In this document: one piece after another, positions 1-8,410 of the stretch
Numbering within the stretch: the stretch's first letter is position 1
How the letters are laid out: each line of letters begins with the position of its first letter
DNA from: Faecalibacterium sp. I3-3-89
GTDB taxonomy: Bacteria > Bacillota > Clostridia > Oscillospirales > Ruminococcaceae
Direction of reading: 5' to 3'
Length of the DNA stretch: 64,000 bases
Assembly (NCBI RefSeq): GCF_023347275.1
Contig: NZ_CP094468.1
Coordinates: 248,001-312,000 of the forward strand
Notes under the pieces: model-generated
The model's input: only the letters and a program-made list of their open reading frames with translations
Databases searched by the model: none
What the model was told of the DNA's origin: nothing
Translations under genes and position numbers: made by a program

Positions 1-778
1 GCTTGTCGTGCTCGGCCTGACTCAGAAGGTCGGCGGCGACCCATGCGGGGTCACAGCCGCCGTCGGCCAGCACCAGAATTTCGCTGGGTCCGGCGATCAT
101 GTCGATGCCCACCTTGCCGAAGACCTTCCGCTTGGCGGTGGTGACGTAGATGTTGCCCGGGCCGACGATCTTATCGACGGCCGGGATGGTCTGGGTGCCG
201 TAGGCCAGCGCAGCCACGGCCTGTGCGCCGCCGGTCTTGAAAATTTTCGTCACGCCTGCGGTGGCCGCGGCGGCGAGGATGACGGGGTTCACCTTGCCGT
301 CCTTCCCTGCGGGAGTCGTCATCACGATCTCCGAAACGCCCGCCACCTTGGCCGGGATGACGTCCATCAGGACGGTGGAGGGGTAAGCCGCTGTGCCGCC
401 GGGGACGTAGACGCCTGCCTTCTCGATGGGGGTGTATTTCTGGCCCAGCACGATGCCGGGCTTGTCGTTCATCACAAAGTTCTTGTGCACCTGCTGGCGG
501 TGGAAGGCCTCGATGTTGGCTGCGGCCTCCCGCAGCGTCTCGAGGAAGTAGCCGTCCATCCCTGCAAAGGCCTCTTCAATCTCTTCCTGCGTCACTTGGA
601 GGCTCTCGAGCTTTGCCCCGTCGAACCTGAGGGCGTATTCCTTCAGGGCCTCGTCGCCCCGGGCGCGGACGTCGGCGATGATGCCGTCCACCACATCCTC
701 TACGTTTTTCTCCGCGCGGATGTCGCGGTTCAGGATCTCTTCGGGCTTCAGCTCGTCGAAGTTGTACAGCTTTATCAT
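1..778 (-). CDS. hisD: Histidinol dehydrogenase (partial, runs off the window)
   Basis: Catalyses the last two steps of histidine synthesis, the NAD-dependent four-electron oxidation of L-histidinol to L-histidine in the cytoplasm. The translation begins MIKLYNFDELKPEE and holds family landmarks such as YVPGGTAAYPSTVLM, TGGAQAVAALAYGTQTIP and KIVGPGNIYVTTAKR, followed by the AGPSEILVLAD stretch. About 259 residues are present; the family is about 430, so the C-terminal half lies outside. The ATG at 778 follows AGGAGG and overlaps the upstream hisZG stop codon as ATGA, so translation is probably coupled. It is the second gene of a minus-strand his operon. Confidence 0.93.
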   Translation of the reverse strand, partial: MIKLYNFDELKPEEILNRDIRAEKNVEDVVDGIIADVRARGDEALKEYALRFDGAKLESLQVTQEEIEEAFAGMDGYFLETLREAAANIEAFHRQQVHKNFVMNDKPGIVLGQKYTPIEKAGVYVPGGTAAYPSTVLMDVIPAKVAGVSEIVMTTPAGKDGKVNPVILAAAATAGVTKIFKTGGAQAVAALAYGTQTIPAVDKIVGPGNIYVTTAKRKVFGKVGIDMIAGPSEILVLADGGCDPAWVAADLLSQAEHDK

Positions 779-2373
779 TTTTTCTCCTCCTTTGCGGCAA
801 GGGCGGCGCGCAGCTTTTCCAGCATCTCGTCCATCTCTCGGTGCTTGAACTGGTAGCTGGCCTTATTGGCGATGAAGCGGGCCGAGATGGGCATGAACTC
901 CGTCACCACCCGCAGGCCGTTCTCCCGCAGGGTGGTGCCCGTCTCCACGATGTCCACGATGACGTCCGACAGGCCCAGAATGGGGGCCAGCTCGATGGAG
1001 CCGTTGAGCTTGATGATGTCGATGTCCCGCCCGATGGATGCATAGTAGCTCTTGGCGATGTTGACGAATTTGGTGGCCACCCGCACCGGGCGGCTGGGGT
1101 CGTCCTGATAGTCGGCCGGGGCGGCGACGCACATCCGGCACCTGCCGAGGCCGGTGTCCAGCAGCTCGTAGACATCGGCGGAGGCCTCGGTCAGGATGTC
1201 CTTGCCCACGATGCCCACATCCGCTGCGCCGTGCTCGACGTAGATGGCCACATCGCTGGGCTTGACGAGAAAATAGCGGATGCCTGCCGCCGGGTTCTCC
1301 ACCACCAGCTTTCGGGTGGCGTTGTAGTCCTCGGGACAGCCGTAGCCGATGCCTGCCAGAAGGTCATAGACCTTATCGCCCAGACGGCCCTTTGGCAGGG
1401 CCACGTTCAGCATGGGCTTTTCCGTGGGCTGCTTCTGCACCGGCGGCAGCGGGGCGCTCAGGCGGTCCAGCTCGTCGAGGTAGACTGCGAAGCCGATGGC
1501 CCCCGCCCCCGGGGTGAATTTCTGCATCAGCAGGTCGTACCGCCCGCCTTTGAGCACCGGACGGGGGAGGGACTCCAGATAGCCCTGAAAGACGAGGCCG
1601 TTGTAGTACTCCATCTCACCGGCCAGCGTCATGTCCAGACGGATGCTTCCGTCCGCACCGTTCAGCTCGGCGGCGATGGCGTTCAGCTCAGCGGCGGCGG
1701 CCCGCATCCGCTGGTTCCGGCAGGCCGCTTCCACCCGAGGCAGCACCTCTTCGCAGCGGCCGCAGAGCTGCATCAGCCCGGCCAGCGCCTCTGCGCCTGC
1801 CTCGTCCAGCCCGGCGGCAGAGGCCGCCGCCCGCAGCTCGTGAAGGTTCTTGGCCCGCAGCTTGGCCAGCAGGGCTGCGCGGGAGGCCTCGGGTACGCCC
1901 AGCGCGTCCAGCAGGCCGAACAGATAGCCCATGTGGCTCACTTCCAGCACCCACGGCTTTCCCAGCCGGGCGAGGGACTGGGCCGCCAGCGACACGGCCT
2001 GCCGCACCTGCGTTTCGCCCACCTCGCCCAGCAGCTCAAGGCCCATCTGGCCGATCTCCTGAAAAGTGTGGCTCTCTGCCGAGGGACGGTAGACGTTTTC
2101 GTGGTAGTAGTAGCGCAGCGTCTCGCCCGGGGCGGGCTGTGCCGTCTTGGCGATGGAAAGGGTCACGTCCGGCTTGAGGGCCAGCAGCCGCCCGTCCAGA
2201 TCGGTGAAGGTGATGACCTGCTCCGACGAAAGAAAGCTGCGGTTCTCCTGATACAGCCCGTACTCCTCGAAGCGGCCCATGTGATATTTGCGGCAGCCCG
2301 CCGCTTCGTACAGCGCCCGCAGCGCAAAGGAAGCCTGCTCCTTCGGCTGCAAGCAGGAGATGTCAAATTTCAT
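775..2373 (-). CDS. hisG: HisZ-HisG fusion: ATP phosphoribosyltransferase with its regulatory subunit
   Basis: This is the first enzyme of histidine synthesis, which condenses ATP and PRPP. The 532-residue product joins two proteins that are usually separate. Residues about 1-305 are a HisZ (HisRS-like, class II synthetase fold) domain, with LALKPDVTLSIAKTA, YYYHENVYR and a late GGRYDLLMQKF motif. A proline-rich linker follows. Residues about 320-532 are a short-form HisG starting LNVALPKGRLGD, with VGIVGKDIL and the PRPP-binding segment DVIVDIVETGTTLRENGL. Short HisG needs HisZ for activity and histidine feedback, so fusion fixes a 1:1 ratio. The start at 2373 was chosen because GAGGAAAAGG lies just upstream; an in-frame start nine codons earlier lacks a better site. 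It overlaps hisD by 4 bases. Confidence 0.9.
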   Translation of the reverse strand: MKFDISCLQPKEQASFALRALYEAAGCRKYHMGRFEEYGLYQENRSFLSSEQVITFTDLDGRLLALKPDVTLSIAKTAQPAPGETLRYYYHENVYRPSAESHTFQEIGQMGLELLGEVGETQVRQAVSLAAQSLARLGKPWVLEVSHMGYLFGLLDALGVPEASRAALLAKLRAKNLHELRAAASAAGLDEAGAEALAGLMQLCGRCEEVLPRVEAACRNQRMRAAAAELNAIAAELNGADGSIRLDMTLAGEMEYYNGLVFQGYLESLPRPVLKGGRYDLLMQKFTPGAGAIGFAVYLDELDRLSAPLPPVQKQPTEKPMLNVALPKGRLGDKVYDLLAGIGYGCPEDYNATRKLVVENPAAGIRYFLVKPSDVAIYVEHGAADVGIVGKDILTEASADVYELLDTGLGRCRMCVAAPADYQDDPSRPVRVATKFVNIAKSYYASIGRDIDIIKLNGSIELAPILGLSDVIVDIVETGTTLRENGLRVVTEFMPISARFIANKASYQFKHREMDEMLEKLRAALAAKEEKK

Positions 2374-2467
2374 ACCCTTTTCCTCATTTCTGCCGGACAC
2401 CTGACTGCACCGGCCCTCTGCGTCCCGCCGCGTTCCGGGGACGCTCGACGCTCCTTGATGTAAGACT

Positions 2468-2496
2468 ATTTTACTTTATCAAGGTAAAGCTGTAAA
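2468..2496 (-). promoter_or_regulatory. his operon promoter with an overlapping inverted repeat
   Basis: Reading the minus strand, TTTACA (2496-2491) and TAAAAT (2473-2468) are 17 bases apart. The imperfect palindrome TTTACTTTATCAAGGTAAA (plus-strand 2470-2488, 7 of 9 pairs) fills the spacer and overlaps the -10. That is where a repressor operator would sit. A TrpR/YerC-family regulator gene lies at 27952-28254; the link is inferred. Confidence 0.55.
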
Positions 2497-2602
2497 GTGT
2501 GAAAGTGACCGTGTTTTCGATTTTATGATACGATTTTTCTGTGCGTTTGTACAGAAAGGCGAAATCATTTCACGAAAGCCCGCTTTGAGATGATGGGAGC
2601 GC

Positions 2603-2645
2603 AAAAAAGGAGCCGCTGCACAGCATTTTCCTGTGCAGCGGCTCC
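2603..2645 (-). terminator. Intrinsic terminator downstream of trxA
   Basis: A near-perfect 15-bp stem (GGAGCCGCTGCACAG paired with its complement) with a short loop is followed on the minus strand by six T. It lies just beyond the trxA stop codon. Confidence 0.85.
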
Positions 2646-2661
2646 CCGCAGTTCCTTTTTC

Positions 2662-2970
2662 TCAGCCCAGCAGCTCCAGCACTCCGCTCTTGGGGCGGGC
2701 ACCGACGGCCTGACGGGTCAGCTTGCCGTTCTCGAACAGCAGCAGGGTGGGGATGCTCATGACGCCGAACTCAGCCGCCAGCTCGGGCTGCTCGTCCACG
2801 TTCACCTTGCCCACCTTGACGTCGGTGCGCTCCTCGGCCACCTCGTCCACGATGGGGCTGAGCATCCGGCAGGGACCGCACCAGCTGGCCCAGAAGTCCA
2901 GCAGGACGGGCTGGGCGCTCCGGAGCACCTCAGCGTCGAAGTTTTCTTTCGTGATGGTGATGACTGCCAT
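2662..2970 (-). CDS. trxA: Thioredoxin
   Basis: Small cytoplasmic disulfide reductase of 102 residues, the usual length of the family. The active site WCGPC is at residues 30-34 after the FWAS strand, and the cis-proline motif SIPTLLLF is near residue 74. The ATG at 2970 is preceded by CAGGAGGCAG. It appears monocistronic, ending in its own strong terminator, and lies upstream of the his operon on the same strand. The full active site argues for an ordinary housekeeping thioredoxin. Confidence 0.95.
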   Translation of the reverse strand: MAVITITKENFDAEVLRSAQPVLLDFWASWCGPCRMLSPIVDEVAEERTDVKVGKVNVDEQPELAAEFGVMSIPTLLLFENGKLTRQAVGARPKSGVLELLG

Positions 2971-3054
2971 ATTTACTGCCTCCTGAAAGAGTATTTTTTC
3001 ATCTGACAGGGACAGTATACCCCAAAGCGCGGCGTTTTTCCGTGACCGAATCAC

Positions 3055-3090
3055 AAAAAGCCCGGCACAGGGGCTTCCTGCGCCGGGCTT
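3055..3090 (-). terminator. Intrinsic terminator of the DUF3048 gene pair
   Basis: The stem AAGCCCGGC/GCCGGGCTT is followed on the minus strand by a T-rich tract. It lies about 70 bases after the stop codon at 3160. Confidence 0.75.
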
Positions 3091-3159
3091 CGGAAAAGAT
3101 GGTCTCAGGCTCAGATGTCCTTCAGGGCATTCTTGCCGGCGACGCAGCAGTCCTTTTGT

Positions 3160-4260
3160 TCATCCGAGGATCTCTTCCCCGCTGGAATTCGTGACGGTCA
3201 GCTCCTGCCCGGTCACACTGGTGACGAGGGCGATGTAGCTCGTGCCCGCCCGGATGTTCATGGTGCGGCCGTCGGCGTCGTAGAACAGCAGGGTGTTGTC
3301 CTGCCCCTGTGTCCATGTGATGGTCCACAGATGCCCGCCGTTGAGCCAGACGCCGCCGCCCATGCTCAGGTCGAAGTCGTAGGTCCTGCCGTCGTCCCGC
3401 AGCGCGGAGGCGCTGAACAGCACCAGCAGATTGTCGAATCCGGCCTGCTGGCCGTTGTTGGCGTCGAGCTGGGGCGTGCCGTCGGCGTGGAGCATCCGGT
3501 AAAGGCCGCTGTCCGGGTCGTAGGCGAAGCCGGTGGCGTTGTTGTCGTCAAAGCAGACCCGGACGTTCACGGCGTCCGGCGCGGTGGCATCGGGCAGCTT
3601 GCCGTCTTCTTCCTGTGGCAGAAGCGCCGGAACGGTCAGTACGGCGTCTGACCCGGAAGAGGCGCTGGCGGCAGCCGCAGATGCAGCGCTCGTCACCCGG
3701 GACTCGGTCAGGACGGCGGAGATGCTCAGTGCATCCAGCACCTTGGAGACGGCGCTGCCGCTGGTGTACCACAGCGGCGCATTGCTCCACTCGCTGCCAC
3801 AGTCGAACGCGGTGCGTCCGGCTTCCAGCGCGTCCACGGCGCGGATGGAGTAGTAGTCCAGATAATTCTGGTCGAACTGTCCCCCGCCCCGCTGCACGGG
3901 AAGCGGCTGCTGACCCACCAACAGCCGCCAGTAGATGTCCTGTCCGGCAGCCACCGGCCCGACCTTGGGGGTGGCGGCCAGCGCCGGATAGACGAGGCAA
4001 AGCTCGGTGGCCATCCCGGCTTCTGTGAGGGCCTCCAGCACCACCGACGCGGAGGAGATGCCCCACTGGGTGGCGGAGGCGGTGCTGTTCTCGATGGTCA
4101 CGGCCACCGGGCGCTGGCCCGGCCATTCCAGCGGATGGCCGGTGAGGGGGTCGGCAGGCGCCAAGGCCTCCGGTTCGCTCTCGCTGGGCAGAAAGGCGCA
4201 GCCTGCCAGCAGTGCAGCGGCTAAAATGAGGCAGAGCGCGGTTCGAATGCGTTTCATCAT
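3160..4260 (-). CDS. DUF3048-type lipoprotein, second copy of a pair
   Basis: Predicted surface lipoprotein of 366 residues. The N-terminus is basic (MMKRIR), then a hydrophobic stretch ending in the lipobox LLAGC. The mature part carries DUF3048 (YerB-like) landmarks also seen in the neighbour: PVAVTIENS near the start, VGPVAAGQDIYWRLL and a late FDNLLVLFSA strand. The family has no firmly established function. Compared with its neighbour this copy has weaker core motifs and an Ala/Ser-rich insertion around residues 190-210. The ATGATG at 4260 follows GAGGGAC. The gap to the upstream paralogue is 18 bases, so the two form an operon. Confidence 0.8.
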   Translation of the reverse strand: MMKRIRTALCLILAAALLAGCAFLPSESEPEALAPADPLTGHPLEWPGQRPVAVTIENSTASATQWGISSASVVLEALTEAGMATELCLVYPALAATPKVGPVAAGQDIYWRLLVGQQPLPVQRGGGQFDQNYLDYYSIRAVDALEAGRTAFDCGSEWSNAPLWYTSGSAVSKVLDALSISAVLTESRVTSAASAAAASASSGSDAVLTVPALLPQEEDGKLPDATAPDAVNVRVCFDDNNATGFAYDPDSGLYRMLHADGTPQLDANNGQQAGFDNLLVLFSASALRDDGRTYDFDLSMGGGVWLNGGHLWTITWTQGQDNTLLFYDADGRTMNIRAGTSYIALVTSVTGQELTVTNSSGEEILG

Positions 4261-4278
4261 CGTGTCCCTCATGGAGCG

Positions 4279-5505
4279 TTACTGGTAGCTGAAATTGCTC
4301 CGCTCGTCCTCGTCCACCAGCGCGAAATAGGTCTTGCCGCGGTTGAGGGTCATTTCCTCGCCGGACTTGGTGTAGAGCTTGAGGGGGTTGGTGGGATAGG
4401 TCTTTTCCCAGCGGCCCACCTGCACGCCGCCGCGGGTGAAGAGATAGGCCTTTCCGCCCTGAATGTACCGGACCTCCTGCACATCGTGGGAGTCGCCTGC
4501 GTAGGCGTCCATGTCGGCGAAGCAGACCACGACGTTCTCGAAGGTGAGCTGAGCGCCGGTCAACTCATCGACGGTGTTCTCAGTGGCCTTCTTGGAGGAA
4601 TTGTACATCTGCATCGCATAGGTGTGGCTGAACGCGGAATAGCTGAACGAGGTGCGGTAGCTCTCGGAATGCAGGATGGTGAGCTTCTTGGCGGAAGGCT
4701 CACCCGGGAGTTTGTTCACCTCGTCGGTGCGGTAGTCGGCGAAGTGGAAGATGGTGCCCTCGCTGGGAGCGTAGAGGCTGATCTTGGCATCAGAGGCGGC
4801 TTTGCAGATCTCCTTGCCGGAGGTGAACTCGGTGTGCTCGTAGGCAACGTCCCGGCCGCGGTTGTTCCGATGAGAGACGATGGGGTGGGTGGGGGTGTTG
4901 AAGTAGCTCTTGCCGCCGATGTTCAGCCCGGAGTAGCCGTACACATTGACGAACTGGGTGCAGAAGATGCTCTCGCCGTCGTGGTAATAGAGGATGTTCC
5001 ACGGCATGAGCAGCTGAAGGAACTGGTCGCGGCCCGAGCGGATGGGGCCGACCTCGGGGATGCTGTCAGCGTCGCTGAACACGGCGCACAGGCGGGTGAT
5101 GCCGCCCTCGACCTTCGCCTCGATGAGCAGGTCGGCGCTGCCGATGCCCCGCTGGGGACGGGCGTTCTGGCGCTGGGAGTTGGCGATGTTGTTCACCATC
5201 ACGGCCACCGGGCGGCTGTTGGTGCTGCGCCCGATGCCGGTGAGAAGGTCGGCGTCGTAGTCGGGCAGGGCGGAGGGGCCGGGTTCCGGCTGTTCGATCT
5301 CGGGCAGCGAGGAGGCGGCCATCTCGCTGGATGCCTCGGACGGGGCCGACGAAGCGGCCGCTTCGCCTTTCCCCAGCAGGCCTTTGAGCAGGCCGGGCAG
5401 TCTGCCGCCCAGCGCGGCGCTGCCGGACGCAGAGCAGCCGGTCAGAGCCAGCGCTGCCGCTGCCAGACCGGAAACATGAAGGACGGACCGACGAGAGATC
5501 TTCAT
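4279..5505 (-). CDS. DUF3048 lipoprotein with twin-arginine signal
   Basis: Predicted exported lipoprotein of 408 residues. The N-terminus MKISRRSVLHVSGL carries an RR pair before a hydrophobic segment ending in the lipobox LALTGC, so both Tat export and lipidation are plausible. A Ser/Ala/Glu-rich linker (about residues 35-75) precedes a DUF3048 domain with RPVAVMVNNI, ARPQRGIGSADLLIEAKVEGG and VGPIRSGRDQF, which are typical of YerB-like proteins of unknown function. The ATG at 5505 is preceded by AGGAGG. It is the first gene of a two-gene operon with the paralogue downstream. A terminator-like hairpin lies just upstream in the leader. Confidence 0.85.
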   Translation of the reverse strand: MKISRRSVLHVSGLAAAALALTGCSASGSAALGGRLPGLLKGLLGKGEAAASSAPSEASSEMAASSLPEIEQPEPGPSALPDYDADLLTGIGRSTNSRPVAVMVNNIANSQRQNARPQRGIGSADLLIEAKVEGGITRLCAVFSDADSIPEVGPIRSGRDQFLQLLMPWNILYYHDGESIFCTQFVNVYGYSGLNIGGKSYFNTPTHPIVSHRNNRGRDVAYEHTEFTSGKEICKAASDAKISLYAPSEGTIFHFADYRTDEVNKLPGEPSAKKLTILHSESYRTSFSYSAFSHTYAMQMYNSSKKATENTVDELTGAQLTFENVVVCFADMDAYAGDSHDVQEVRYIQGGKAYLFTRGGVQVGRWEKTYPTNPLKLYTKSGEEMTLNRGKTYFALVDEDERSNFSYQ

Positions 5506-5525
5506 AATAAAACAGCCTCCTATCA

Positions 5526-5598
5526 AAAAGCCCCGCCGCATACGGGACGGGGCGGTGCGTTCTGTTTTGATTGTACTGGTTTGCGCCCCATTTGTAAA
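5526..5598 (-). promoter_or_regulatory. Promoter followed at once by a terminator-like hairpin (DUF3048 operon leader)
   Basis: On the minus strand TTTACA (5598-5593) and TACAAT (5575-5570) are spaced by 17. Transcription from about 5562 runs straight into a GC-rich hairpin (arms 5553-5548 and 5535-5530, with inner pairing) followed by TTTTTG. The AGGAGG of the first gene comes directly after. This looks like a leader attenuator. Confidence 0.6.
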
Positions 5599-5705
5599 GA
5601 GGGAGTTGCCGCCAGAGCACAGGGCTGGCCCGGAGCCTTTTTCATAAAAGAAAGCGGACGGTTCCGCTGTGGGCGGTGCACAGGCCACTTTTTTGCACTT
5701 CCCTC

Positions 5706-5734
5706 TTGCTTTTTGGGCGCGGTTGTGGTATTAT
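5706..5734 (+). promoter_or_regulatory. Promoter of the tRNA-Lys gene
   Basis: TTGCTT (5706-5711) and TATTAT (5729-5734) are separated by 17 bases and lie about 32 bases before the tRNA. Confidence 0.6.
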
Positions 5735-5765
5735 TATTCGGCAATATATGCAAAACTGAAAATAT

Positions 5766-5841
5766 GCGCTCGTAGCTCAGCCGGTAGAGCATCTGACTTT
5801 TAATCAGAGGGCCAGGGATTCGAGTTCCCTCGAGCGCACCA
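5766..5841 (+). tRNA. tRNA-Lys (anticodon UUU)
   Basis: The cloverleaf can be drawn by hand. The acceptor GCGCTCG pairs with CGAGCGC; the D arm is GCTC...GAGC; the anticodon stem TCTGA/TCAGA encloses CTTTTAA; the T stem AGGGA/TCCCT encloses TTCGAGT. A and an encoded CCA follow. Confidence 0.97.
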
Positions 5842-5948
5842 AAAAACCTGCGATTGGCCGTTGAAAATGCGGCGTAAATCGTGGGCTTTTCTGTTTTTAT
5901 ATGCTGAAAATGGGCTGGAAAATGTGACAAATCTGAAAATTTTTGTAG

Positions 5949-5990
5949 TAAATACCCCCAATACCGGGTGTCCAGTATTGGGGGTATTTA
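5949..5990. repeat. Perfect 16-bp inverted repeat, possible bidirectional terminator
   Basis: The arms at 5949-5964 (TAAATACCCCCAATAC) and 5975-5990 are exactly complementary around a 10-base loop. On the minus strand the hairpin is followed by an A/T-rich run, so it could terminate the uxaA-like operon that ends at 6072. It could also be a small palindromic repeat. Confidence 0.6.
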
Positions 5991-6071
5991 TCATTTTGCA
6001 GCGGCCCCGCTGCTTTCGGGTGTTATGCCCGAACAGGAGAAATAGGAGGAGATCTCTTGGGCGGTTGTGGA

Positions 6072-7241
6072 TCAGATGACCGGGCCAAGAGTGTAAATAT
6101 CGATGGAACTGTGATAGCCGAGGGTCTCATTTTTGGTCTGCTTGCCGGAGAGCAGGTCGAGAATGGCGGAAAAGGCCTCCTCGCCTACCTCCTCGATGCT
6201 CTTTTCGCCGGTGATGATACGGCCGGCGTTGATGTCCATATCGTGCGACATCCGCTCGTAGGTGTTGGGGTTGCCGCACACTTTCAGGACGGGCATGGTA
6301 GGAAAGCCCTGCGGCGCGCCGCGGCCGGTAGAGAACATCATAAACTGTGCACCGGTGGCGGCCATGCCGGTCAAGATCTCTGGCTCGCGGCCCGGCGTGT
6401 CCTTGATCCAGAGTCCCTTGCGCTGGCCGATGGTCTCGGGGTACTCCATGACGCCTTGAATGGGACTGGTGCCGCTTTTTACGATGGCACCAAGGCTTTT
6501 TTCCTCGATGGAGGACAGACCGCCCTCGATGTTGCCCGGGGTGGGCTGGCCCTTGCGCATATCGCAGCCGAGACTTCGGGCACGCGCTTCCATCCGGTTT
6601 ACGATCTCATAAATTTTGTCGCTTACTTCCGGATTGACCGCACGGCGGGCCAGCAGATGCTCGCCGCCCAGAAACTCCGTCGTCTCGCCGAACACGACCG
6701 TCGCACCGAGGTCCACCAGCTTGTCGGCCACATAGCCCACGACGCAGTTGGAGGCCATGCCGGAGGTGGTGTCCGAAGCGCCGCATTTGATGGCCATGGT
6801 GATGCGGTCGATGCTGACAGGCTGGCGCTGGATGCCGCTGACGAGCATTACCAGCTCCTGCGCGGCATCGATACCGGCCTTGATGGCGGCGCTGACACCG
6901 CCCAGTTCCTGAATGCGGATGATGCGGACGGGTTTCCCCGTCTTGCGGATCTCAGCGGTCAGCCGCTCGTGGTCGGTGCCCTCGCAGCCGAGGCTCACCA
7001 CCAAGACCGCTGCCACATTGGGGCTTTTGCCCAGCGAGATGAGCGTTTCGGTGACACGGTCGAGGTCAGGCGGAAGCTGGCAGCAGCCTTGGTGGTGGAA
7101 ATAGCCCACTGTCCCGGCTACCTGCCGCACGATGGCAGAGGCCACGTCTCCGGCACAGGTCACGCTGGGCATAACGGCCACATGGTTCCGACATCCGACC
7201 TGTCCATCCGGGCGGACATATCCCATAAATTCATACGCCAT
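6072..7241 (-). CDS. UxaA-family sugar-acid dehydratase, large (C-terminal) subunit
   Basis: The 389-residue product matches the C-terminal catalytic part of altronate/galactarate dehydratases (UxaA/GarD), iron-dependent enzymes that dehydrate sugar acids to 2-keto-3-deoxy acids. Landmarks are GYVRPDGQVGCRNHVAVMPSV at the start, the HHQGCCQ and SLGCEGTD cysteine motifs, GGSDTTSG-like CGASDTTSGMASN, and a late GNPNTYERMSHDMDINAGRI. The ATG at 7241 follows GGGAGGAAAA. It overlaps the upstream SAF-domain subunit by 11 bases, the normal split arrangement. The substrate cannot be fixed from sequence. The upstream genes of the cluster are decayed. Confidence 0.85.
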   Translation of the reverse strand: MAYEFMGYVRPDGQVGCRNHVAVMPSVTCAGDVASAIVRQVAGTVGYFHHQGCCQLPPDLDRVTETLISLGKSPNVAAVLVVSLGCEGTDHERLTAEIRKTGKPVRIIRIQELGGVSAAIKAGIDAAQELVMLVSGIQRQPVSIDRITMAIKCGASDTTSGMASNCVVGYVADKLVDLGATVVFGETTEFLGGEHLLARRAVNPEVSDKIYEIVNRMEARARSLGCDMRKGQPTPGNIEGGLSSIEEKSLGAIVKSGTSPIQGVMEYPETIGQRKGLWIKDTPGREPEILTGMAATGAQFMMFSTGRGAPQGFPTMPVLKVCGNPNTYERMSHDMDINAGRIITGEKSIEEVGEEAFSAILDLLSGKQTKNETLGYHSSIDIYTLGPVI

Positions 7242-7566
7242 GATAATTTTCCTCCCGTTTTGGCAGGTCGCCCCGGCCGCGCAGGCTGTCGAGGTTCTGG
7301 ATATGGACATGATCGCCTTTTCTGATGTTCTGGGTGGCGATGCCGATCTCTTCGCCGTATTTGAAGATCAGCTCGCCCAGCTTGATGTCGCGGACGGCGA
7401 TCTTGTGCCCATAGGGAATCTCGCCGTGGACCGTGAGCGTCTCGACAAAGCCTTTCTTATCGCGCAGTTCCACCTCGCTCCCATTGTGGATGCCGTTGGC
7501 AAAGATCGTTGCGACGTTGTCTCTGTCGTTTACCTTCAGAGCAATTCGGGGTCCATCCATTGTCAT
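7231..7566 (-). CDS. UxaA-family dehydratase, small SAF-domain subunit
   Basis: The 111-residue protein resembles the N-terminal SAF domain of altronate/galactarate dehydratases that is encoded separately in many Firmicutes. Visible landmarks are VNDRDNVATIFANGI near the start and EIPYGHKIAVRDIKLGELIFKYG, typical of this family, followed by IRKGDHVHIQNL. It probably pairs with the large subunit encoded downstream, with which it overlaps. The start at 7566 follows AGGAGC; a second ATG two codons later is equally possible. Confidence 0.85.
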   Translation of the reverse strand: MTMDGPRIALKVNDRDNVATIFANGIHNGSEVELRDKKGFVETLTVHGEIPYGHKIAVRDIKLGELIFKYGEEIGIATQNIRKGDHVHIQNLDSLRGRGDLPKREENYHGV

Positions 7567-7575
7567 CTGCTCCTT

Positions 7576-7981
7576 TCAGGATACCGCCAGCACGGCGACG
7601 CCGTCCGGGATGACGACGACCTTTGCATCCGGCCCCTTCATCTCGTAGGCGATGGCCAGCGCTTCATCGGGGGTCGAGGCGGGTATCATATTGGCTTTGC
7701 GGACCAGCTCGTGGTCCAGAGAGGTCGTGACTAAAATTACCTTGTGCTTTTTCAGGATGCGGGCATAGATCTGGGGACACCACTGCTCCGGAATGGTCTT
7801 GTCTGGGGGGATCTGCGAGAGATAAGCCTCGATCTCCACTTACGACGGGGCACTGAGACTGCTCACGGATAAAGGCGACGCCCGCAGCATAAGCCTCCTC
7901 CAAGTCACCGGCAAAGGCGGCCACGACATTCTTTTTTTCGCCCAAGGCCACATTCAGGATGAACTGCACATTTTGCCCAGA
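7576..7981 (-). pseudogene. LarA-type (DUF2088) lactate racemase-like remnant
   Basis: Two pieces of a LarA-like protein lie in different minus-strand frames. The upstream piece (to about 7848) reads GQNVQFILNVALGEKKNV...AFAGDLEEAYAAG, typical of the central domain. The downstream piece (7839-7576) reads IPPDKTIPEQWCPQIYARIL and ends PDAKVVVIPDGVAVLAVS, the usual C-terminus. The stretch that normally lies between them (the DIVITSNGGYPLD region) is missing and the reading frame changes there. The N-terminal nickel-pincer-binding part is absent. An active enzyme is not possible, so this is a deletion product. Confidence 0.75.
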
Positions 7982-8251
7982 AGCACCGGCTCTGCGGAAC
8001 GGACGATGAGGTCTTTCAGGTCGCTCTTTCTGAAGTGATCGACAAAGTAGTTCGGCAGGATGACGAAAGCGCCCGCAAAGGTCGCCGAGATGTTGCCGAC
8101 GATGATGGCAAGGACCAGAATCAGAGTCTAGAGGTTGCGTACCAGCGCCATAAGCTCCCTGCCGAGGCCCATGATGGCAGGAGAGATGATGGTGTTCAGC
8201 CGCCGGTTGCGCAGGAGGTGGTCGAAGGAGTCCCGGGCGTTTTTCAAACGG
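7982..8251 (-). pseudogene. Remnant of an unidentified membrane protein
   Basis: In one minus-strand frame the translation reads as an integral membrane protein with a stop codon near 8130: NTIISPAIMGLGRELM, then TLILVLAIIVGNISATFAGA and FVILPNYFVDHFRKSDL. It runs directly into the larA-like remnant without a gap. There is no start codon with a ribosome binding site. A transporter for the sugar acid or lactate cluster is a guess only. Confidence 0.45.
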
Positions 8252-8410
8252 CCCTAAGAGAACGATGAAATTTCGGAAGCCGAGAAGTTTCCGCCCGGAA
8301 AATTTGTGGAAAATGACCGAGAACCGCCCCGAAAGGGCGCAAATATACCCGATAAATAGCGTTTTAAGAGCAGAAATTTAGTCCAACGTCCAAAATTGGG
8401 TTCCGGACGC

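Noticed and set aside
2374..2602. T-box or histidine leader peptide before the his genes
   Set aside because: No specifier loop, T-box core (TGGNACC) or run of His codons was found; only a promoter with an inverted repeat is visible.
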